Part shown: positions 14,250 to 23,220 of the stretch, piece after piece
Layout: each line of letters opens with the position of its first letter
Position numbering within the stretch: the stretch's first letter is position 1
Assembly (NCBI GenBank): GCA_016291085.1
Contig: JAEEVW010000014.1
Coordinates: forward strand, 1 to 64,000
Direction of reading: 5' to 3'
DNA from: Prevotella sp.
Lineage (GTDB): Bacteria; Bacteroidota; Bacteroidia; Bacteroidales; Bacteroidaceae
DNA length: 64,000 nucleotides
The notes under the pieces: generated by a model
Database searches by the model: none
What the model was told of the DNA's origin: nothing
The model's input: the letters and a program-made list of their open reading frames with translations, nothing else
Made by a program: the position numbers and the translations under genes

Positions 14250-15098
14250 ATGAATAGCATCCAAGACATATATGAAGCCATCGCTACCGAAGGGTTTAGC
14301 GAGCGGGTGCTGCAACTCATTGATAAACATGTAAACGACATACAAAATGGAACCAGAGATTTTCCTCGCTACAATCTTTCAGAGCATGCAGGACTCTGCA
14401 AGGCAGGTCCGGTCCTCATTGGGGCGTCCATCGTCGCATGCTACGCGACAAGAAGCCTTACAGCAAGTAGCCATGCTGAAAGCGGCCAAGGACAGTGCAA
14501 GTCGAGAGCAGAAATAAGCTCGCTTGATTTATGCCGAGACGCAGCCTGTGCTCGCTCGGCAGAGCAGGGAGGCCCTGCAAACTGGCAAATAGACGAACGT
14601 CAGGAACAACTCATAGAACAATGGGCCAAAGCCTCAAAGCTATGGGTGGAAGATTCTGACAAGATTCTGACTGACACTTTTGGCCCTATGATAGCGCAGG
14701 GTGCAGAGGCCAAGGTTTATTATCGTGAAGGCGACAAATCGGTGGTTAAGGAGCGTACATCTATCTACTCAACCACTTAGAAGGCCCTCGATGCTATCGC
14801 CCTTCACAATTATCTTTTTCCGGAGACTGCGATGAACGTCATAGGATTCACTCGTGATAGCGATAGTTTGATGCGTATCATCCTCACTCAGCCTTATGTT
14901 CGTTGCCTCCGTCTTGCAACCAAGGATGAGATTGATGCCTTAGTCAATGCGAAGGGTTTTTGCGATAACTGGGATGGGCAAGGTGTGAACTATATCTCTG
15001 ACCGCATGGCGTTGGAGGACATGCACCCCGCCAATGTTTTTATCGATGAGGTTAGTGGCAAGCCAATTTGCATTGATTGTATCGTAAAGTTTTTGTAA
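14250..15098 (+). pseudogene. Polyvalent protein kinase-like gene interrupted by an amber codon
   Basis: One frame runs from ATG 14250 to TAA at 15098, interrupted only by TAG at 14778-14780. Segments EHAGLCKAGPVLIGAS, QGAEAKVYYREGDKSVVKER, ALHNYLFPETAMNVIGF and LEDMHPANVFIDEVSGK match the kinase-like polyvalent proteins of mobile elements: a glycine-rich loop with a lysine strand, then an H-x-N-x-F catalytic-like loop. In relatives I recall, the residue at the stop is Gly or Glu, so a single change such as GAG to TAG explains it. The region 14487-14547 is a palindromic repeat carried inside the frame. A tail could restart at ATG 14832. Confidence 0.7.
14487..14547 (-). repeat. Palindromic repeat inside the polyvalent kinase-like frame
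   Basis: Read on the minus strand it gives AGGCTGCGTCTCGGCATAAA, then TTTCTGCTCTCGACTTGCAC and TGTCCTTG, parallel to AGGCCGCGCCTCAGCAA...GCGTTCGGTTTGCACTGACTTTG at 2468-2524. In the kinase frame it encodes roughly GQCKSRAEISSLDLCRDAA, which interrupts an otherwise family-like sequence. Confidence 0.55.
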
Positions 15099-15120
15099 TT
15101 CATTTTAAATAGAGAGATAT

Positions 15121-15312
15121 ATGACTGAGGTAAGCAAGAAATACAGACTGAACTCTATGGAGGAGCCTACGGACGAGATGCTGCAGGAACTGATGGAGGA
15201 TGTGGCTAAGGCTGCAAGGGAGTCGAGTGCAAAGGCGGAAGCGGAGAAGCAACGCCGGCTGCAATCTGTGGCCAGCGAGATTGAGGTTTGGAGAAAAAGC
15301 ACTAACGTATGA
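15121..15312 (+). CDS. Small putative antitoxin preceding a zeta-like toxin
   Basis: The protein has 63 residues, charged and helical (MTEVSKKYRLNSMEEPTDEM...). It ends in an ATGA overlap with the zeta-like ATPase gene, the arrangement of a small antitoxin followed by its toxin. It resembles no named antitoxin closely; the assignment is from size, helix content and coupling. Confidence 0.6.
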   Translation: MTEVSKKYRLNSMEEPTDEMLQELMEDVAKAARESSAKAEAEKQRRLQSVASEIEVWRKSTNV

Positions 15313-15902
15313 CAGAAAAGAAACCAACACTCTGTGTGGTTGCCGGCCCGAATGGCTCTGGCAAAACGACAATGACAGTCCAACTGCTTAATAATGAATG
15401 GACTGCAGATAGCCTATATATCAACCCAGATAACATTGCACAGGAGATGTTTGGAGACTGGAATTCTCCTGAGGCTGTGGTTAAGGCTGCTGAACATGCT
15501 ACCAAGTTGCGCTATGAATGCTTGGAGCAGGGACGAGACTTTGCTTTTGAGACTGTGTTTTCGTCTGATGAGAAGTTGGAGTTTCTGAAAAAGGCTAAGG
15601 AGGAGGGATTCTTTATTCGTCTGTTCTATGTCTGTACATCGGATCCTGCCATTAATGTAGCCCGCATCACCCAGCGCTATCTGAATGGTGGTCACGAAGT
15701 GCCTATCTCGAAGGTTATTTCGCGATATTACAAATCTTTGGTTAATGCGACCAAAGCCATTTCGTTCGTGGATCGGGCTTATGTTTACGACAATTCTGTT
15801 GACAACCAGTTGCCACGGTTGCTTTTTCGAACAACTGATGGACGGCTGTTTAAACGGTATGTGGAGGATGTTCCTGAGTGGGCTGGGATGTTGTTAAGGT
15901 AA
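15309..15902 (+). CDS. Zeta-toxin-family P-loop kinase
   Basis: The protein has 197 residues. The P-loop CVVAGPNGSGKTT is at about 9-21, followed by YINPDNIAQEMFG and FAFETVFSSDEKLEFL, the pattern of zeta/AAA_33-type kinases in which the conserved Asp and Glu bind substrate. Zeta toxins phosphorylate UDP-N-acetylglucosamine; many chromosomal relatives have unknown substrates. Coupled to a 63-residue upstream gene. Confidence 0.8.
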   Translation: MTEKKPTLCVVAGPNGSGKTTMTVQLLNNEWTADSLYINPDNIAQEMFGDWNSPEAVVKAAEHATKLRYECLEQGRDFAFETVFSSDEKLEFLKKAKEEGFFIRLFYVCTSDPAINVARITQRYLNGGHEVPISKVISRYYKSLVNATKAISFVDRAYVYDNSVDNQLPRLLFRTTDGRLFKRYVEDVPEWAGMLLR

Positions 15903-15914
15903 CAAAAGTGTGTT

Positions 15915-17285
15915 ATGACATTACAATTCAAAATACGAATCCGCAATATCCAGAAGCCACCAGTATGGCGACGGATAGTTATTCCTGCTAATTTTACGTT
16001 TAATGATTTGCATCTCGCTATCCAGGCAGCCTTTGGATGGGAGAACTATCATCTGTATCAATTTGAGAAGGCCCCATACGACCGCGGATGGAAAGTCAAA
16101 ATTTCTGATGAGATGGATAATGGTGACCTCTTTATGTCTGAGGTTATCAATTCGGAACAAACGATTGTTTCAACTTTTATTAAGAACATGAACTTGAAGA
16201 AGTTCGTGTATGTCTATGATTTTGGTGACGACTGGATACATGACATAACGCTGGAGAAAACAGATGTGGACGAGACTATACTTCATCCCATTTGTCTGGC
16301 AGGGAAAGGTGCCTGTCCGCTAGAGGACTGTGGTGGCCCCTGGGGATATGAAAACATGAAACAACTTTTTGTTGAAGCTCCTGATGATGAAGAGACTCTT
16401 TCGTACAAGGAATGGATGGGGTTGGATGACGATGAGGATTACGACCCTAATTATTTCGATATCGACGAGGCGAATGCCCGCTTGAGAAAGTTGTCCGCAA
16501 CTGCTGTTTCGATTCCAATTAAAAAGAACAAAACGCAGAAACATGATACCCCACTATCGATAAATCCTAATGCAGATATTAGTGAGTGTTTGCATGACTT
16601 GCTTGAGAAGCTGAAGAATATGAGCGAGAGTGAACGCAAGGCATTCATTAATGATATGTTACCAGGAGTCAGTAGCGATGACGAAGACGATGATGACGAC
16701 TATGAACTCGAAGACATACACGGCATCTATGACGTGTCGGAAAAGGCCAAGCGTTATACCGTTCGTGTGGAGTTGGTGGACGCTCCGGAGAAAGTGACAA
16801 GAACGCTGCAGTTGCCTTCGAACATGGTCCTTAGCGGTTTTGCACAATTGATTATGCTGGCTTTCGGTAGGCAGGATGTGCCAGAACCATACGAATTTGT
16901 TGAGGAGGATGGCTTCAGATTTGTATCTGACGACGAAGAATTCGCATTGGACAAAGATTATTGGAAGATGGACGATGTGGAGTTTAATACCGTCGGGTTC
17001 CTATTGCAAAAGAAGGGCGAAACGGTTAGTTTCAACATCAGAAAAGGAAAGAAGAAAGTTATATGGCGGCACACTATCATTTTGGAGAAGAGTGGACGCT
17101 ATACCGAAAAGAGCGAACATCGTATCGAACTGCTGAAAGGCGAAGGCTTTTATCCTTCGAAAAGTATGAAATCGATGGATGACTACGTTAAGCACTTTCA
17201 ACAAGACAAACCGAAGAAACCCAACTTCGATGGTATTCGTCAGCGAATACGTGACTTTGAGAAAGATAACGAATTACTGTTCTGA
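15915..17285 (+). CDS. PRiA4_ORF3-like protein with a second, diverged module
   Basis: The protein has 456 residues. Residues 1-175 are a clear plasmid pRiA4b ORF3-like domain: FKIRIRNIQKPPVWRRIVIP, FNDLHLAIQAAFGW, YVYDFGDDWIHDI and CPLEDCGGPWGYE. After an acidic linker (SSDDEDDDDDYELED, about 250) a second half (YTVRVELVDAPEKVTRTLQL, LSGFAQLIMLAFGR) repeats the same strand-helix order in weaker form. Function unknown; the domain is common on plasmids and integrated elements. Starts 12 bp after the zeta-like gene and likely shares its transcript. Confidence 0.85.
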   Translation: MTLQFKIRIRNIQKPPVWRRIVIPANFTFNDLHLAIQAAFGWENYHLYQFEKAPYDRGWKVKISDEMDNGDLFMSEVINSEQTIVSTFIKNMNLKKFVYVYDFGDDWIHDITLEKTDVDETILHPICLAGKGACPLEDCGGPWGYENMKQLFVEAPDDEETLSYKEWMGLDDDEDYDPNYFDIDEANARLRKLSATAVSIPIKKNKTQKHDTPLSINPNADISECLHDLLEKLKNMSESERKAFINDMLPGVSSDDEDDDDDYELEDIHGIYDVSEKAKRYTVRVELVDAPEKVTRTLQLPSNMVLSGFAQLIMLAFGRQDVPEPYEFVEEDGFRFVSDDEEFALDKDYWKMDDVEFNTVGFLLQKKGETVSFNIRKGKKKVIWRHTIILEKSGRYTEKSEHRIELLKGEGFYPSKSMKSMDDYVKHFQQDKPKKPNFDGIRQRIRDFEKDNELLF

Positions 17286-17303
17286 ATAAATTGTGAAACG
17301 ATT

Positions 17304-18788
17304 ATGCCGCTACAGATTACAGTTCAAGATATTGTGATGAGGCATCCGATGGGGATGCGGTGCGATACAGACTTTTACTATGCGAAGGTGGGAAACCGGC
17401 TGTTGCGCCAGTTGTCGAAAAATCCGGCAAAGCAAGGGCTGAGCGAGGATGTTATGATGAAGATGGCATTGAAGACGGTGCTGTATTTCGAGGATGTCAT
17501 CTGCGACAGCGGCATTTGGCGAAGTTTCGTGGAGAAGCATCAGGCACTATATGGTAAGATGCTGCCGTTCTACTCCGTCAAAGGTGAGTACTATGCTGAT
17601 GAGCCACATGTTCGAGACATTCAGTTGCTCCTCTGGGACGTGATGATGGAGGTGCATGAGAACGAAATTATCAATCCTGAGAATCTTGGTCTTTCTGTTA
17701 TTGCATTCGATTTCTACGAAGTGCTAGATGATGAGTTTGAGAAGGCTCCTATCAACGAAACGCTGAAGGATTTTTTTGAGCATCCTGTTTTCATTGGCGA
17801 TTTCATAGAGATGCGCAATGTGCTTCAATGGACTTGCTCTACGTGTTATCTTACTGCTGGTCGATATAAGCTTAGAGGATTTCATGAGACTTTTGAAAGC
17901 ATCATAAAATTACTGAGATTCGACAGCCATGACAACAGAGCCGTTTATGCGGCCATGTGTCAGCAACCGTTTAAGTATAAGACTGGCATGTTGGCCTTGC
18001 TTCCGCAAGAATGGCTGGCAGGAATTCTGGAGTGTAATGGACGGAATGCTGAGGCTGCAGAACTGCGGGCTATTGAGTTTCGTCCTTACGACCTCTACAA
18101 GCTGGACGGTTTCGATGATACGTTTATCCGTTTGTCAGACACTCAGGGTAGGGAGGTCGTAGTGCGTAAGGACTCCTATGGCGATATGCGCGATAGTACG
18201 CTGATGGCTACTGATGGTTGTGTTGCCTCGTTCGTTAAGTACCTTGGTGAGTGGAATACGAACGGGATGGACTCATGGGGTAGGTTTGGCAAGGCGTATG
18301 AAGAGCAGCGCGAAAAGAAACGTCGCTACAAGTCTGGAGTGCCACAGAAAAACTATGAGGCGATGATGAAGAAATCGGGCGGCAGTCCACTGTTCTATCT
18401 GCGTGATGGAAAAGATGCACGACGTTTCCTAATGGAAGAAGTCGGTATTCCAGAGAGTCTGATGCGCCCGTCAGAACTTGATGATAAAGAGTATATGGTT
18501 GCATGGGTGCCATCGCCCGACGAGGATGTCTTCTTTGCCCCCGATGCAGCACTGGCTATTATGGACGAGCGCAATCCTTATTATAAGGCCGTTGACGATT
18601 CTGAAACTGGCATGGATTTGATTTCTGCTCCAGACCGATTGCCGGGCGATATGGTTCGTTACCTCATCGCGCACAATATGCTGCCCGATGTTGCACTGAA
18701 TCATCTCAATGGTGCAGAGGCGGGTAGGGAACTTGCTCAGAAGAACCTAGACTTCCTGGCTCGTAGTATACGAAGAGATCAGTATTAG
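17304..18788 (+). CDS. DUF3843-family protein, paralogue 1
   Basis: The protein has 494 residues. It shares an outline with the protein encoded at 20063: an N-terminal TVQDIVMRHP...DFYYAKVGNRL, a segment LYFEDVICDS, a middle FRPYDLYKLDGFDDTFIRL, and a C-terminal MVRYLIAHNMLPDVALNHLN. These identify the DUF3843 family of Bacteroidetes. No catalytic motif is evident. It lies 18 bp after the PRiA4_ORF3 gene. Confidence 0.8.
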   Translation: MPLQITVQDIVMRHPMGMRCDTDFYYAKVGNRLLRQLSKNPAKQGLSEDVMMKMALKTVLYFEDVICDSGIWRSFVEKHQALYGKMLPFYSVKGEYYADEPHVRDIQLLLWDVMMEVHENEIINPENLGLSVIAFDFYEVLDDEFEKAPINETLKDFFEHPVFIGDFIEMRNVLQWTCSTCYLTAGRYKLRGFHETFESIIKLLRFDSHDNRAVYAAMCQQPFKYKTGMLALLPQEWLAGILECNGRNAEAAELRAIEFRPYDLYKLDGFDDTFIRLSDTQGREVVVRKDSYGDMRDSTLMATDGCVASFVKYLGEWNTNGMDSWGRFGKAYEEQREKKRRYKSGVPQKNYEAMMKKSGGSPLFYLRDGKDARRFLMEEVGIPESLMRPSELDDKEYMVAWVPSPDEDVFFAPDAALAIMDERNPYYKAVDDSETGMDLISAPDRLPGDMVRYLIAHNMLPDVALNHLNGAEAGRELAQKNLDFLARSIRRDQY

Positions 18789-18814
18789 TTTGAAACAAAC
18801 TAGAGTGTCATTTT

Positions 18815-19144
18815 ATGGAATTGACAAAAGCAGACAAACGACAATTGAAAGACATCATCCGACGTGGAATTCTGCGTCGGTGTGAGGAATGGCTCAAAGA
18901 AACAAGTGAGCTAATTTGCAAACCGTATGATGATGACGAGAATGCATTCGACCGTTGTATGGAGGTGACGAAACGTTCGCGTGACTACTATAAAGAGGCT
19001 ATGGAGCGTGAGGATTATTACCGTAATACGATGATTGAGCTTGGAGTGTATGTTTTATTAAGGGAAGGATATCTCACTTTTGATGATTTGTCGGAACTGC
19101 GTCCGGAAGTTCAATCTGATATCAAGCAAAGGGTGAACCTTTGA
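18815..19144 (+). CDS. Uncharacterised helical 109-residue protein
   Basis: The protein is short, charged and all-helical (MELTKADKRQLKDIIRRGIL, LELGVYVLLREGYLTFDDLS-like end). It is the last gene of the run that starts at 15121, 26 bp after the DUF3843 gene. Not recognised. Confidence 0.65.
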   Translation: MELTKADKRQLKDIIRRGILRRCEEWLKETSELICKPYDDDENAFDRCMEVTKRSRDYYKEAMEREDYYRNTMIELGVYVLLREGYLTFDDLSELRPEVQSDIKQRVNL

Positions 19145-19548
19145 CATTCCGACCTTATCAAATGCTCTACCCATAGTGTAGCCAGCTCCTAAGCTGCTCC
19201 AACCGGCCTTTTGGGTAAGGCTAGGAACAGGCTAGAGCCTGCTTGGGCGCTGAGAAGTCCCCGTCCGCTCGACCTACGGTCGCTTGCCAAAGCAAGAACA
19301 ACCTTGCTTAGTCTTACGCTGTCAATAATACGGCTGCGATAACTCCCTGCCCCTTTGCTGCTATCTTTCCAACCCGTGTATAGAAGTTCCTGTCCCAGTA
19401 ATACCAGACTAAATAATCGGACGAGACGTAATCTCGTCCTTGGTGAGGTTACGGCTCGCGCCCCACGAGGTTACGGCTCGTAAATTTGCCACTTTTCCGA
19501 CTATTCTATTAAAAGATGTTGCAATTCATTGTGGATTCAGAAAAAAAT

Positions 19549-19702
19549 GCTATCTTTGCAACGCATATTGGTCTTTGACATCGTGGAATAAGACTTCAAA
19601 TTAGTACAGAAGCATATCATAAACATCCCACCACCCAGAACGGCTACACCTCGCGCGTTGTGAATACCTTTCAAATTAGTACAGAAGCATATCATAAACA
19701 TC
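19549..19702 (+). CRISPR. Probable CRISPR remnant: two repeats, one spacer
   Basis: GTTGTGAATACCTTTCAAAT...CATAAACATC (19657-19702, 46 bp) repeats at 19582-19627, where 33 bp at the 3' end are identical and the 5' part is degenerate. The period is 75 bp and the intervening unique sequence 29 bp. A -7 box TATCTTTG stands upstream, near 19551. The start GTTGTGA...CTTTCAAATTAGTA is like repeats I recall from Bacteroidetes type II-C (Cas9) arrays, which also have 46-47-bp repeats and about 30-bp spacers. No cas gene is in the window. Confidence 0.5.
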
Positions 19703-19761
19703 ACGCTCATATCCGAAATCTGCCTCAGTCGGCTTATTGAGCAAAGGGGCCGTTCATGTTA

Positions 19762-19820
19762 TTCCCACGCTGGGAACGAAATATTCCCAGGCTGGGAACA
19801 AAACATTCCCACATTGGGAA
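19762..19820. repeat. Three tandem TTCCCA-n-TGGGAA palindromes at 22-bp spacing
   Basis: TTCCCACGCTGGGAA (19762), TTCCCAGGCTGGGAA (19784) and TTCCCACATTGGGAA (19806) repeat at exactly 22 bp. Each is a 6-bp-arm palindrome. Similar TTCCCACGTTGGGAA arrays are dispersed in Bacteroidetes genomes. Confidence 0.8.
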
Positions 19821-20035
19821 TAAATAACGAGCCGTAATGTCATCAAGGACGAGCCGATTGCAACGCCACACTCTGCACCTTCAGGTCAGAGAAATTCGTG
19901 AGCAGAGAGACTACGTTTCTCTATAGGTGCCCCAAAACCAGAAATGTTACATGCTGTTGAGCTGGTTTTTTACTATTTTACCTAATTTTGTCGCGCGAAA
20001 GAGGAAAAATAGGGCCGTAATTGCATAAGTTTTCG

Positions 20036-20043
20036 TAACTTTG
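20036..20043 (+). promoter_or_regulatory. -7 box of the second DUF3843 gene
   Basis: TAACTTTG, 19 bp before the start codon, followed by CAACC; a standard Bacteroidetes promoter. Confidence 0.6.
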
Positions 20044-20062
20044 CAACCAAAATCAGAATTGT

Positions 20063-21595
20063 ATGGCAAAGAAGACCAACATCAGTACCATCACCCCAGG
20101 CGACATCAAGCGCCGTCACCCCCGTTATCTCACTTGCGAGACCGACCGCCAGTATGCCGCTCTGGCTAATGACATTTACGAACTGATGCACGAAGAACTG
20201 TCGTTTATGGAAGATCGCGAGATGCGTAATGCCAGCATCAGTCTGGCACTCTATTTCGAGGATCTGCACTCAGAGACTCATCAGTTCGAGACCTTTACAC
20301 GACTCTACAAACGGATGTTCGGACTCTACTTGCCATTCTACCATACCGTAGATGCCACAGATGCCAGCGCACGTCTCGACAGCATGCGCTTCGTGCTGTG
20401 GCATAGCATAGTGGCTGAACGGGAGGGAAGGATGCTGAACCCTACAAACGATGCACTGGCCGCTATGGCACAACAACTTCTGCGTCTGTGGGATGAGAAG
20501 AAAAAACGCATTGACCCCAATGAGGAATTGGCAGACCTGCTCTATGCCGAGGAGACGCAGCAGGAGGCTAATATGGTGAAGACGGTGCTAATCTGGCTCA
20601 GTCAGCGCAGTTTCCTGGGACGATGGTTCACCAATCCTGACGTTAAAGGCGATGCCGTACACCTGAAACAGCTGGTGCCGTCGATAGACAAGGAAACGCT
20701 GGAGTATGCCAACGAGTGCTTTACTGTGCAGGAGCACCAGGCATGGCCGCTCTCACTCACGCCTCAGCACATCTATGCCGAGATGATACGCATCGACATG
20801 GACGACCCCGACGACCCGATGGCTGCTGCCATTGAGCACATTGAGTGGAAACCGTTTGGGATCTATGAGGTGGTTGGCTGCGATGACCGCCAGATACAGT
20901 TGCGCGACTTCATGGGCGATATATTCAGCGTCGCCAACAGCGACTTCATGGGTAACGTGCGTCAGCTCGCCCGCCAGAACACTCACGTCACAGGTTCTTT
21001 TATCGCCATGAACGGCCAGTGGGAACTCAACGGCCCGTGCCTGTGGACTAAACCTTCTCAAAAGCAATACAATAACTATCTGGAAAAAGAACGCCAGCAC
21101 CACCACGTAATGAACGATTTCCGTGGGCAGTATGATGACTTTATCCGCAACCACAATGGCGAGCGATTGTACTTCTTTGCCAATGTCAAGGAGCTTACAG
21201 AGTGGCAACATAGCGAGTTGGGACTCGATACATCGGAAATCAACTTCCCATTACCCGATGAGGACCAGCCGCAAGCTGTCTTTTTCGAGGACAACGGACA
21301 GATGACCCTTACCCCGCAGGCTCGCTCAATCAAGCATCCTGCCAATCCTGCCTACGACCGTGCCTACGCAGAAGAGAACGCACTGATATTTGTGACCACC
21401 GAGTCATGCAGTCCCGGCATGCTGCTCTATATGCTGGAGCACCTGCTGCTGCCCGATGCCATGGTGAACGACATGCGTGGACGCGACCACGCACGTAGCC
21501 TGACTCAGGAGAATATCGAGTTCATTGCCCGCTGTATGCGCCGCGACATCAAAAGTACGCAGGTGTTCCGTCAGCGTACTGACTTCAACCGCTAG
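20063..21595 (+). CDS. DUF3843-family protein, paralogue 2
   Basis: The protein has 510 residues. It parallels the 17304 product from end to end: ITPGDIKRRHPRYLTCETDR, LYFEDLHSET, IEWKPFGIYEVVGCDDRQIQ, MLLYMLEHLLLPDAMVNDMR, NIEFIARCMRRD. GC-richer codons than paralogue 1 suggest separate histories. Function unknown. Confidence 0.8.
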   Translation: MAKKTNISTITPGDIKRRHPRYLTCETDRQYAALANDIYELMHEELSFMEDREMRNASISLALYFEDLHSETHQFETFTRLYKRMFGLYLPFYHTVDATDASARLDSMRFVLWHSIVAEREGRMLNPTNDALAAMAQQLLRLWDEKKKRIDPNEELADLLYAEETQQEANMVKTVLIWLSQRSFLGRWFTNPDVKGDAVHLKQLVPSIDKETLEYANECFTVQEHQAWPLSLTPQHIYAEMIRIDMDDPDDPMAAAIEHIEWKPFGIYEVVGCDDRQIQLRDFMGDIFSVANSDFMGNVRQLARQNTHVTGSFIAMNGQWELNGPCLWTKPSQKQYNNYLEKERQHHHVMNDFRGQYDDFIRNHNGERLYFFANVKELTEWQHSELGLDTSEINFPLPDEDQPQAVFFEDNGQMTLTPQARSIKHPANPAYDRAYAEENALIFVTTESCSPGMLLYMLEHLLLPDAMVNDMRGRDHARSLTQENIEFIARCMRRDIKSTQVFRQRTDFNR

Positions 21596-21749
21596 CTTCC
21601 CATACACTTGCGGAGTACTTCTATGATCAAAGACATACTGAACAGATACCGAGGACATACCGAAGATATACCGAAGAAATATGGGAGCAAGCACGGAGGA
21701 ACCTTAGAGGAACAATAGAGCAAAGTAGAACCAACAAATACACTTGGAT

Positions 21750-22553
21750 ATGGCAAGGATTGAGAACGACATCATGGGAATAGAGGGACGCGTGGGAGGG
21801 CTGACCACATATATTCGCAACGGCAAGAAGTACGTTAGGGTTTCTACTAGCCATCAACCTCGCCGACTATCGCGTAAACAACTGCTGGTTCGCGAACGCC
21901 AGAGTCACAACAACGCACTGTGGCGGGCACTGAAAGCCTCTGGACATGTGTTCATGGAGGGTGGTGACAATACGGCATACAACCACTTTATGGCCATCAA
22001 CATGGAGTCGCCTGTGCCCTATCTGAAGAAACTGCAATACCACTCCGGCAACGCCCTGTTGCTACCCGACATGGTTCTCAGCGACGGTCCACTACCGCCC
22101 GTCAGTTACCAATTGGGTGAGGTGGATGGCCAACCGGCTCTACTCACGGACCTCACACCGAAGGATGTCCGCAACCTGTCTGCACCAGACGATGCCGTCA
22201 ATGGCAAAGGCACCTCGCTCTTGCTCTATATCCTAAAACAAAGGGTTATTCCCCAGCACGTCGATACAGACCTGTTCCAACTGAGCATCAAGGTCGAAGC
22301 GCTTACCGCAGAAGCCTTCACTACCGTACCCTCAACACTCTTGTCACCCTACAAAAGCGCTAAAGGAACACTCGCCCTTACCGATGACCGTTTTGCCGAC
22401 CCCATGCTCGGTTTCGGTATCGTCCGTATCAAGGATGGTCATGCCTCCCGCCAGCACGTCATCACCCGATGTACCTACTATGAGCAGTACACCACCGAGG
22501 AGGCCTTGCAAGCCGCCGCCAAAAGCTACAAGGGACTAACGGGCGACATATAA
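21750..22553 (+). CDS. Uncharacterised 267-residue protein, possibly DUF6266-like
   Basis: I chose ATG 21750 (MARIENDIMGIEGRVGGLTT); an in-frame TTG precedes it by 6 bp. The start GIEGRVGGLTTYIRNGKKYV recalls DUF6266 proteins, in which a short G-x-x-G-xx-V start is followed by K-x-Y-V-R. The rest is beta-rich and unassigned. The 21596-21749 gap contains a loose tandem of ACATACxGA units (21629-21672). Confidence 0.65.
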   Translation: MARIENDIMGIEGRVGGLTTYIRNGKKYVRVSTSHQPRRLSRKQLLVRERQSHNNALWRALKASGHVFMEGGDNTAYNHFMAINMESPVPYLKKLQYHSGNALLLPDMVLSDGPLPPVSYQLGEVDGQPALLTDLTPKDVRNLSAPDDAVNGKGTSLLLYILKQRVIPQHVDTDLFQLSIKVEALTAEAFTTVPSTLLSPYKSAKGTLALTDDRFADPMLGFGIVRIKDGHASRQHVITRCTYYEQYTTEEALQAAAKSYKGLTGDI

Positions 22554-22632
22554 ATGAAAAATAATGTATTTTTTGAGGTTATTCCCAGAAAAATGACTAC
22601 CTTCGCAGCAGAAATAATAAAAACTGAAGAAT

Positions 22633-23220
22633 ATGGGAAAATTTTCATTGATGGCATTGCCATACGCAGCGGAGGCGCTGGAGCCGGTGATAAGCAAAGA
22701 GACAATTGCGTTCCATCATGGAAAGCACTTGGCTGGATATGTGAATAACCTAAACGCTATGTTGGAAGGGAGCCCGCTGGCAGGATTACCATTAGAGGAA
22801 ATCGTCTGTAAGGCTGAGGGCGGGGGTCTGAATAATGCTGGGCAGATATTGAATCATAATCTGTACTTTGGGCAGTTTATGACTCCGAAGGCTGATAATG
22901 AGCCTATTGGTAAACTTACTGAGGCTATTTCACATGATTTTGGGTCATTTGATGCCTTCAAGGAGGAGTTCCAGAAGAAAGGGGCTACATTGTTTGGTTC
23001 TGGATGGGTTTGGCTATCTGCTGATAAGGATGGCAAACTGGTGATAACACAGGAGGCGAATGCAGCCAATCCGATTCAGAAGGGGTTGAAGCCATTGTTG
23101 ACTTTTGATGTATGGGAACATGCGTATTACTTGGATTATCAGAACCGCCGTCCTGACCATTTGGCTGCCTTGTGGCAGATTATCAACTGGGAGGTTATCG
23201 AGAACCGACTTTCAAAGTGA
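22633..23220 (+). CDS. sodB: Superoxide dismutase, Fe/Mn type
   Basis: The protein has 195 residues, the usual length. Metal ligands are visible in family motifs: H in FHHGKHLAGYVNNLN, H in LNHNLYFGQF, and D and H in FDVWEHAYYLDYQNRRP. GGGLNNAGQILNHN and LFGSGWVWL are also typical. It detoxifies superoxide in the cytoplasm. The 22554-22632 gap has TACCTTCG, a weak -7 box. Confidence 0.97.
   Translation: MGKFSLMALPYAAEALEPVISKETIAFHHGKHLAGYVNNLNAMLEGSPLAGLPLEEIVCKAEGGGLNNAGQILNHNLYFGQFMTPKADNEPIGKLTEAISHDFGSFDAFKEEFQKKGATLFGSGWVWLSADKDGKLVITQEANAANPIQKGLKPLLTFDVWEHAYYLDYQNRRPDHLAALWQIINWEVIENRLSK

Larger units (their letters stand above)
19419..19853. repeat. Hairpin and 26-bp inverted repeats enclosing a repeat-rich interval
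   Basis: GGACGAGA (19419-19426) pairs with TCTCGTCC (19432-19439). CTCGTCCTTGGTGAGGTTAC at 19433-19458 (continuing GGCTCG) is inverted at 19828-19853 with three mismatches in 26. GAGGTTACGGCTCG is also repeated directly at 19446 and 19468. The 19145-20062 interval contains no gene: besides these it holds a probable CRISPR remnant and three small palindromes. Confidence 0.6.

Noticed and set aside
19230..19330. Possible further copy of the 68-bp element (GCTTGCCAAAGCAAG...CTTACGCTGTC)
   Set aside because: Only short words match; ends and length cannot be defined and no flanking duplication is seen.
19925..19952. Minus-strand ATGTAACATTT as a fifth island promoter
   Set aside because: The second half is only CACCTATAGAG at 12-bp spacing and no gene lies downstream; kept only as an operator-like palindrome.
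22554..22748. 64-codon frame overlapping the sodB start
   Set aside because: It reads the sodB leader and N-terminus in another frame.
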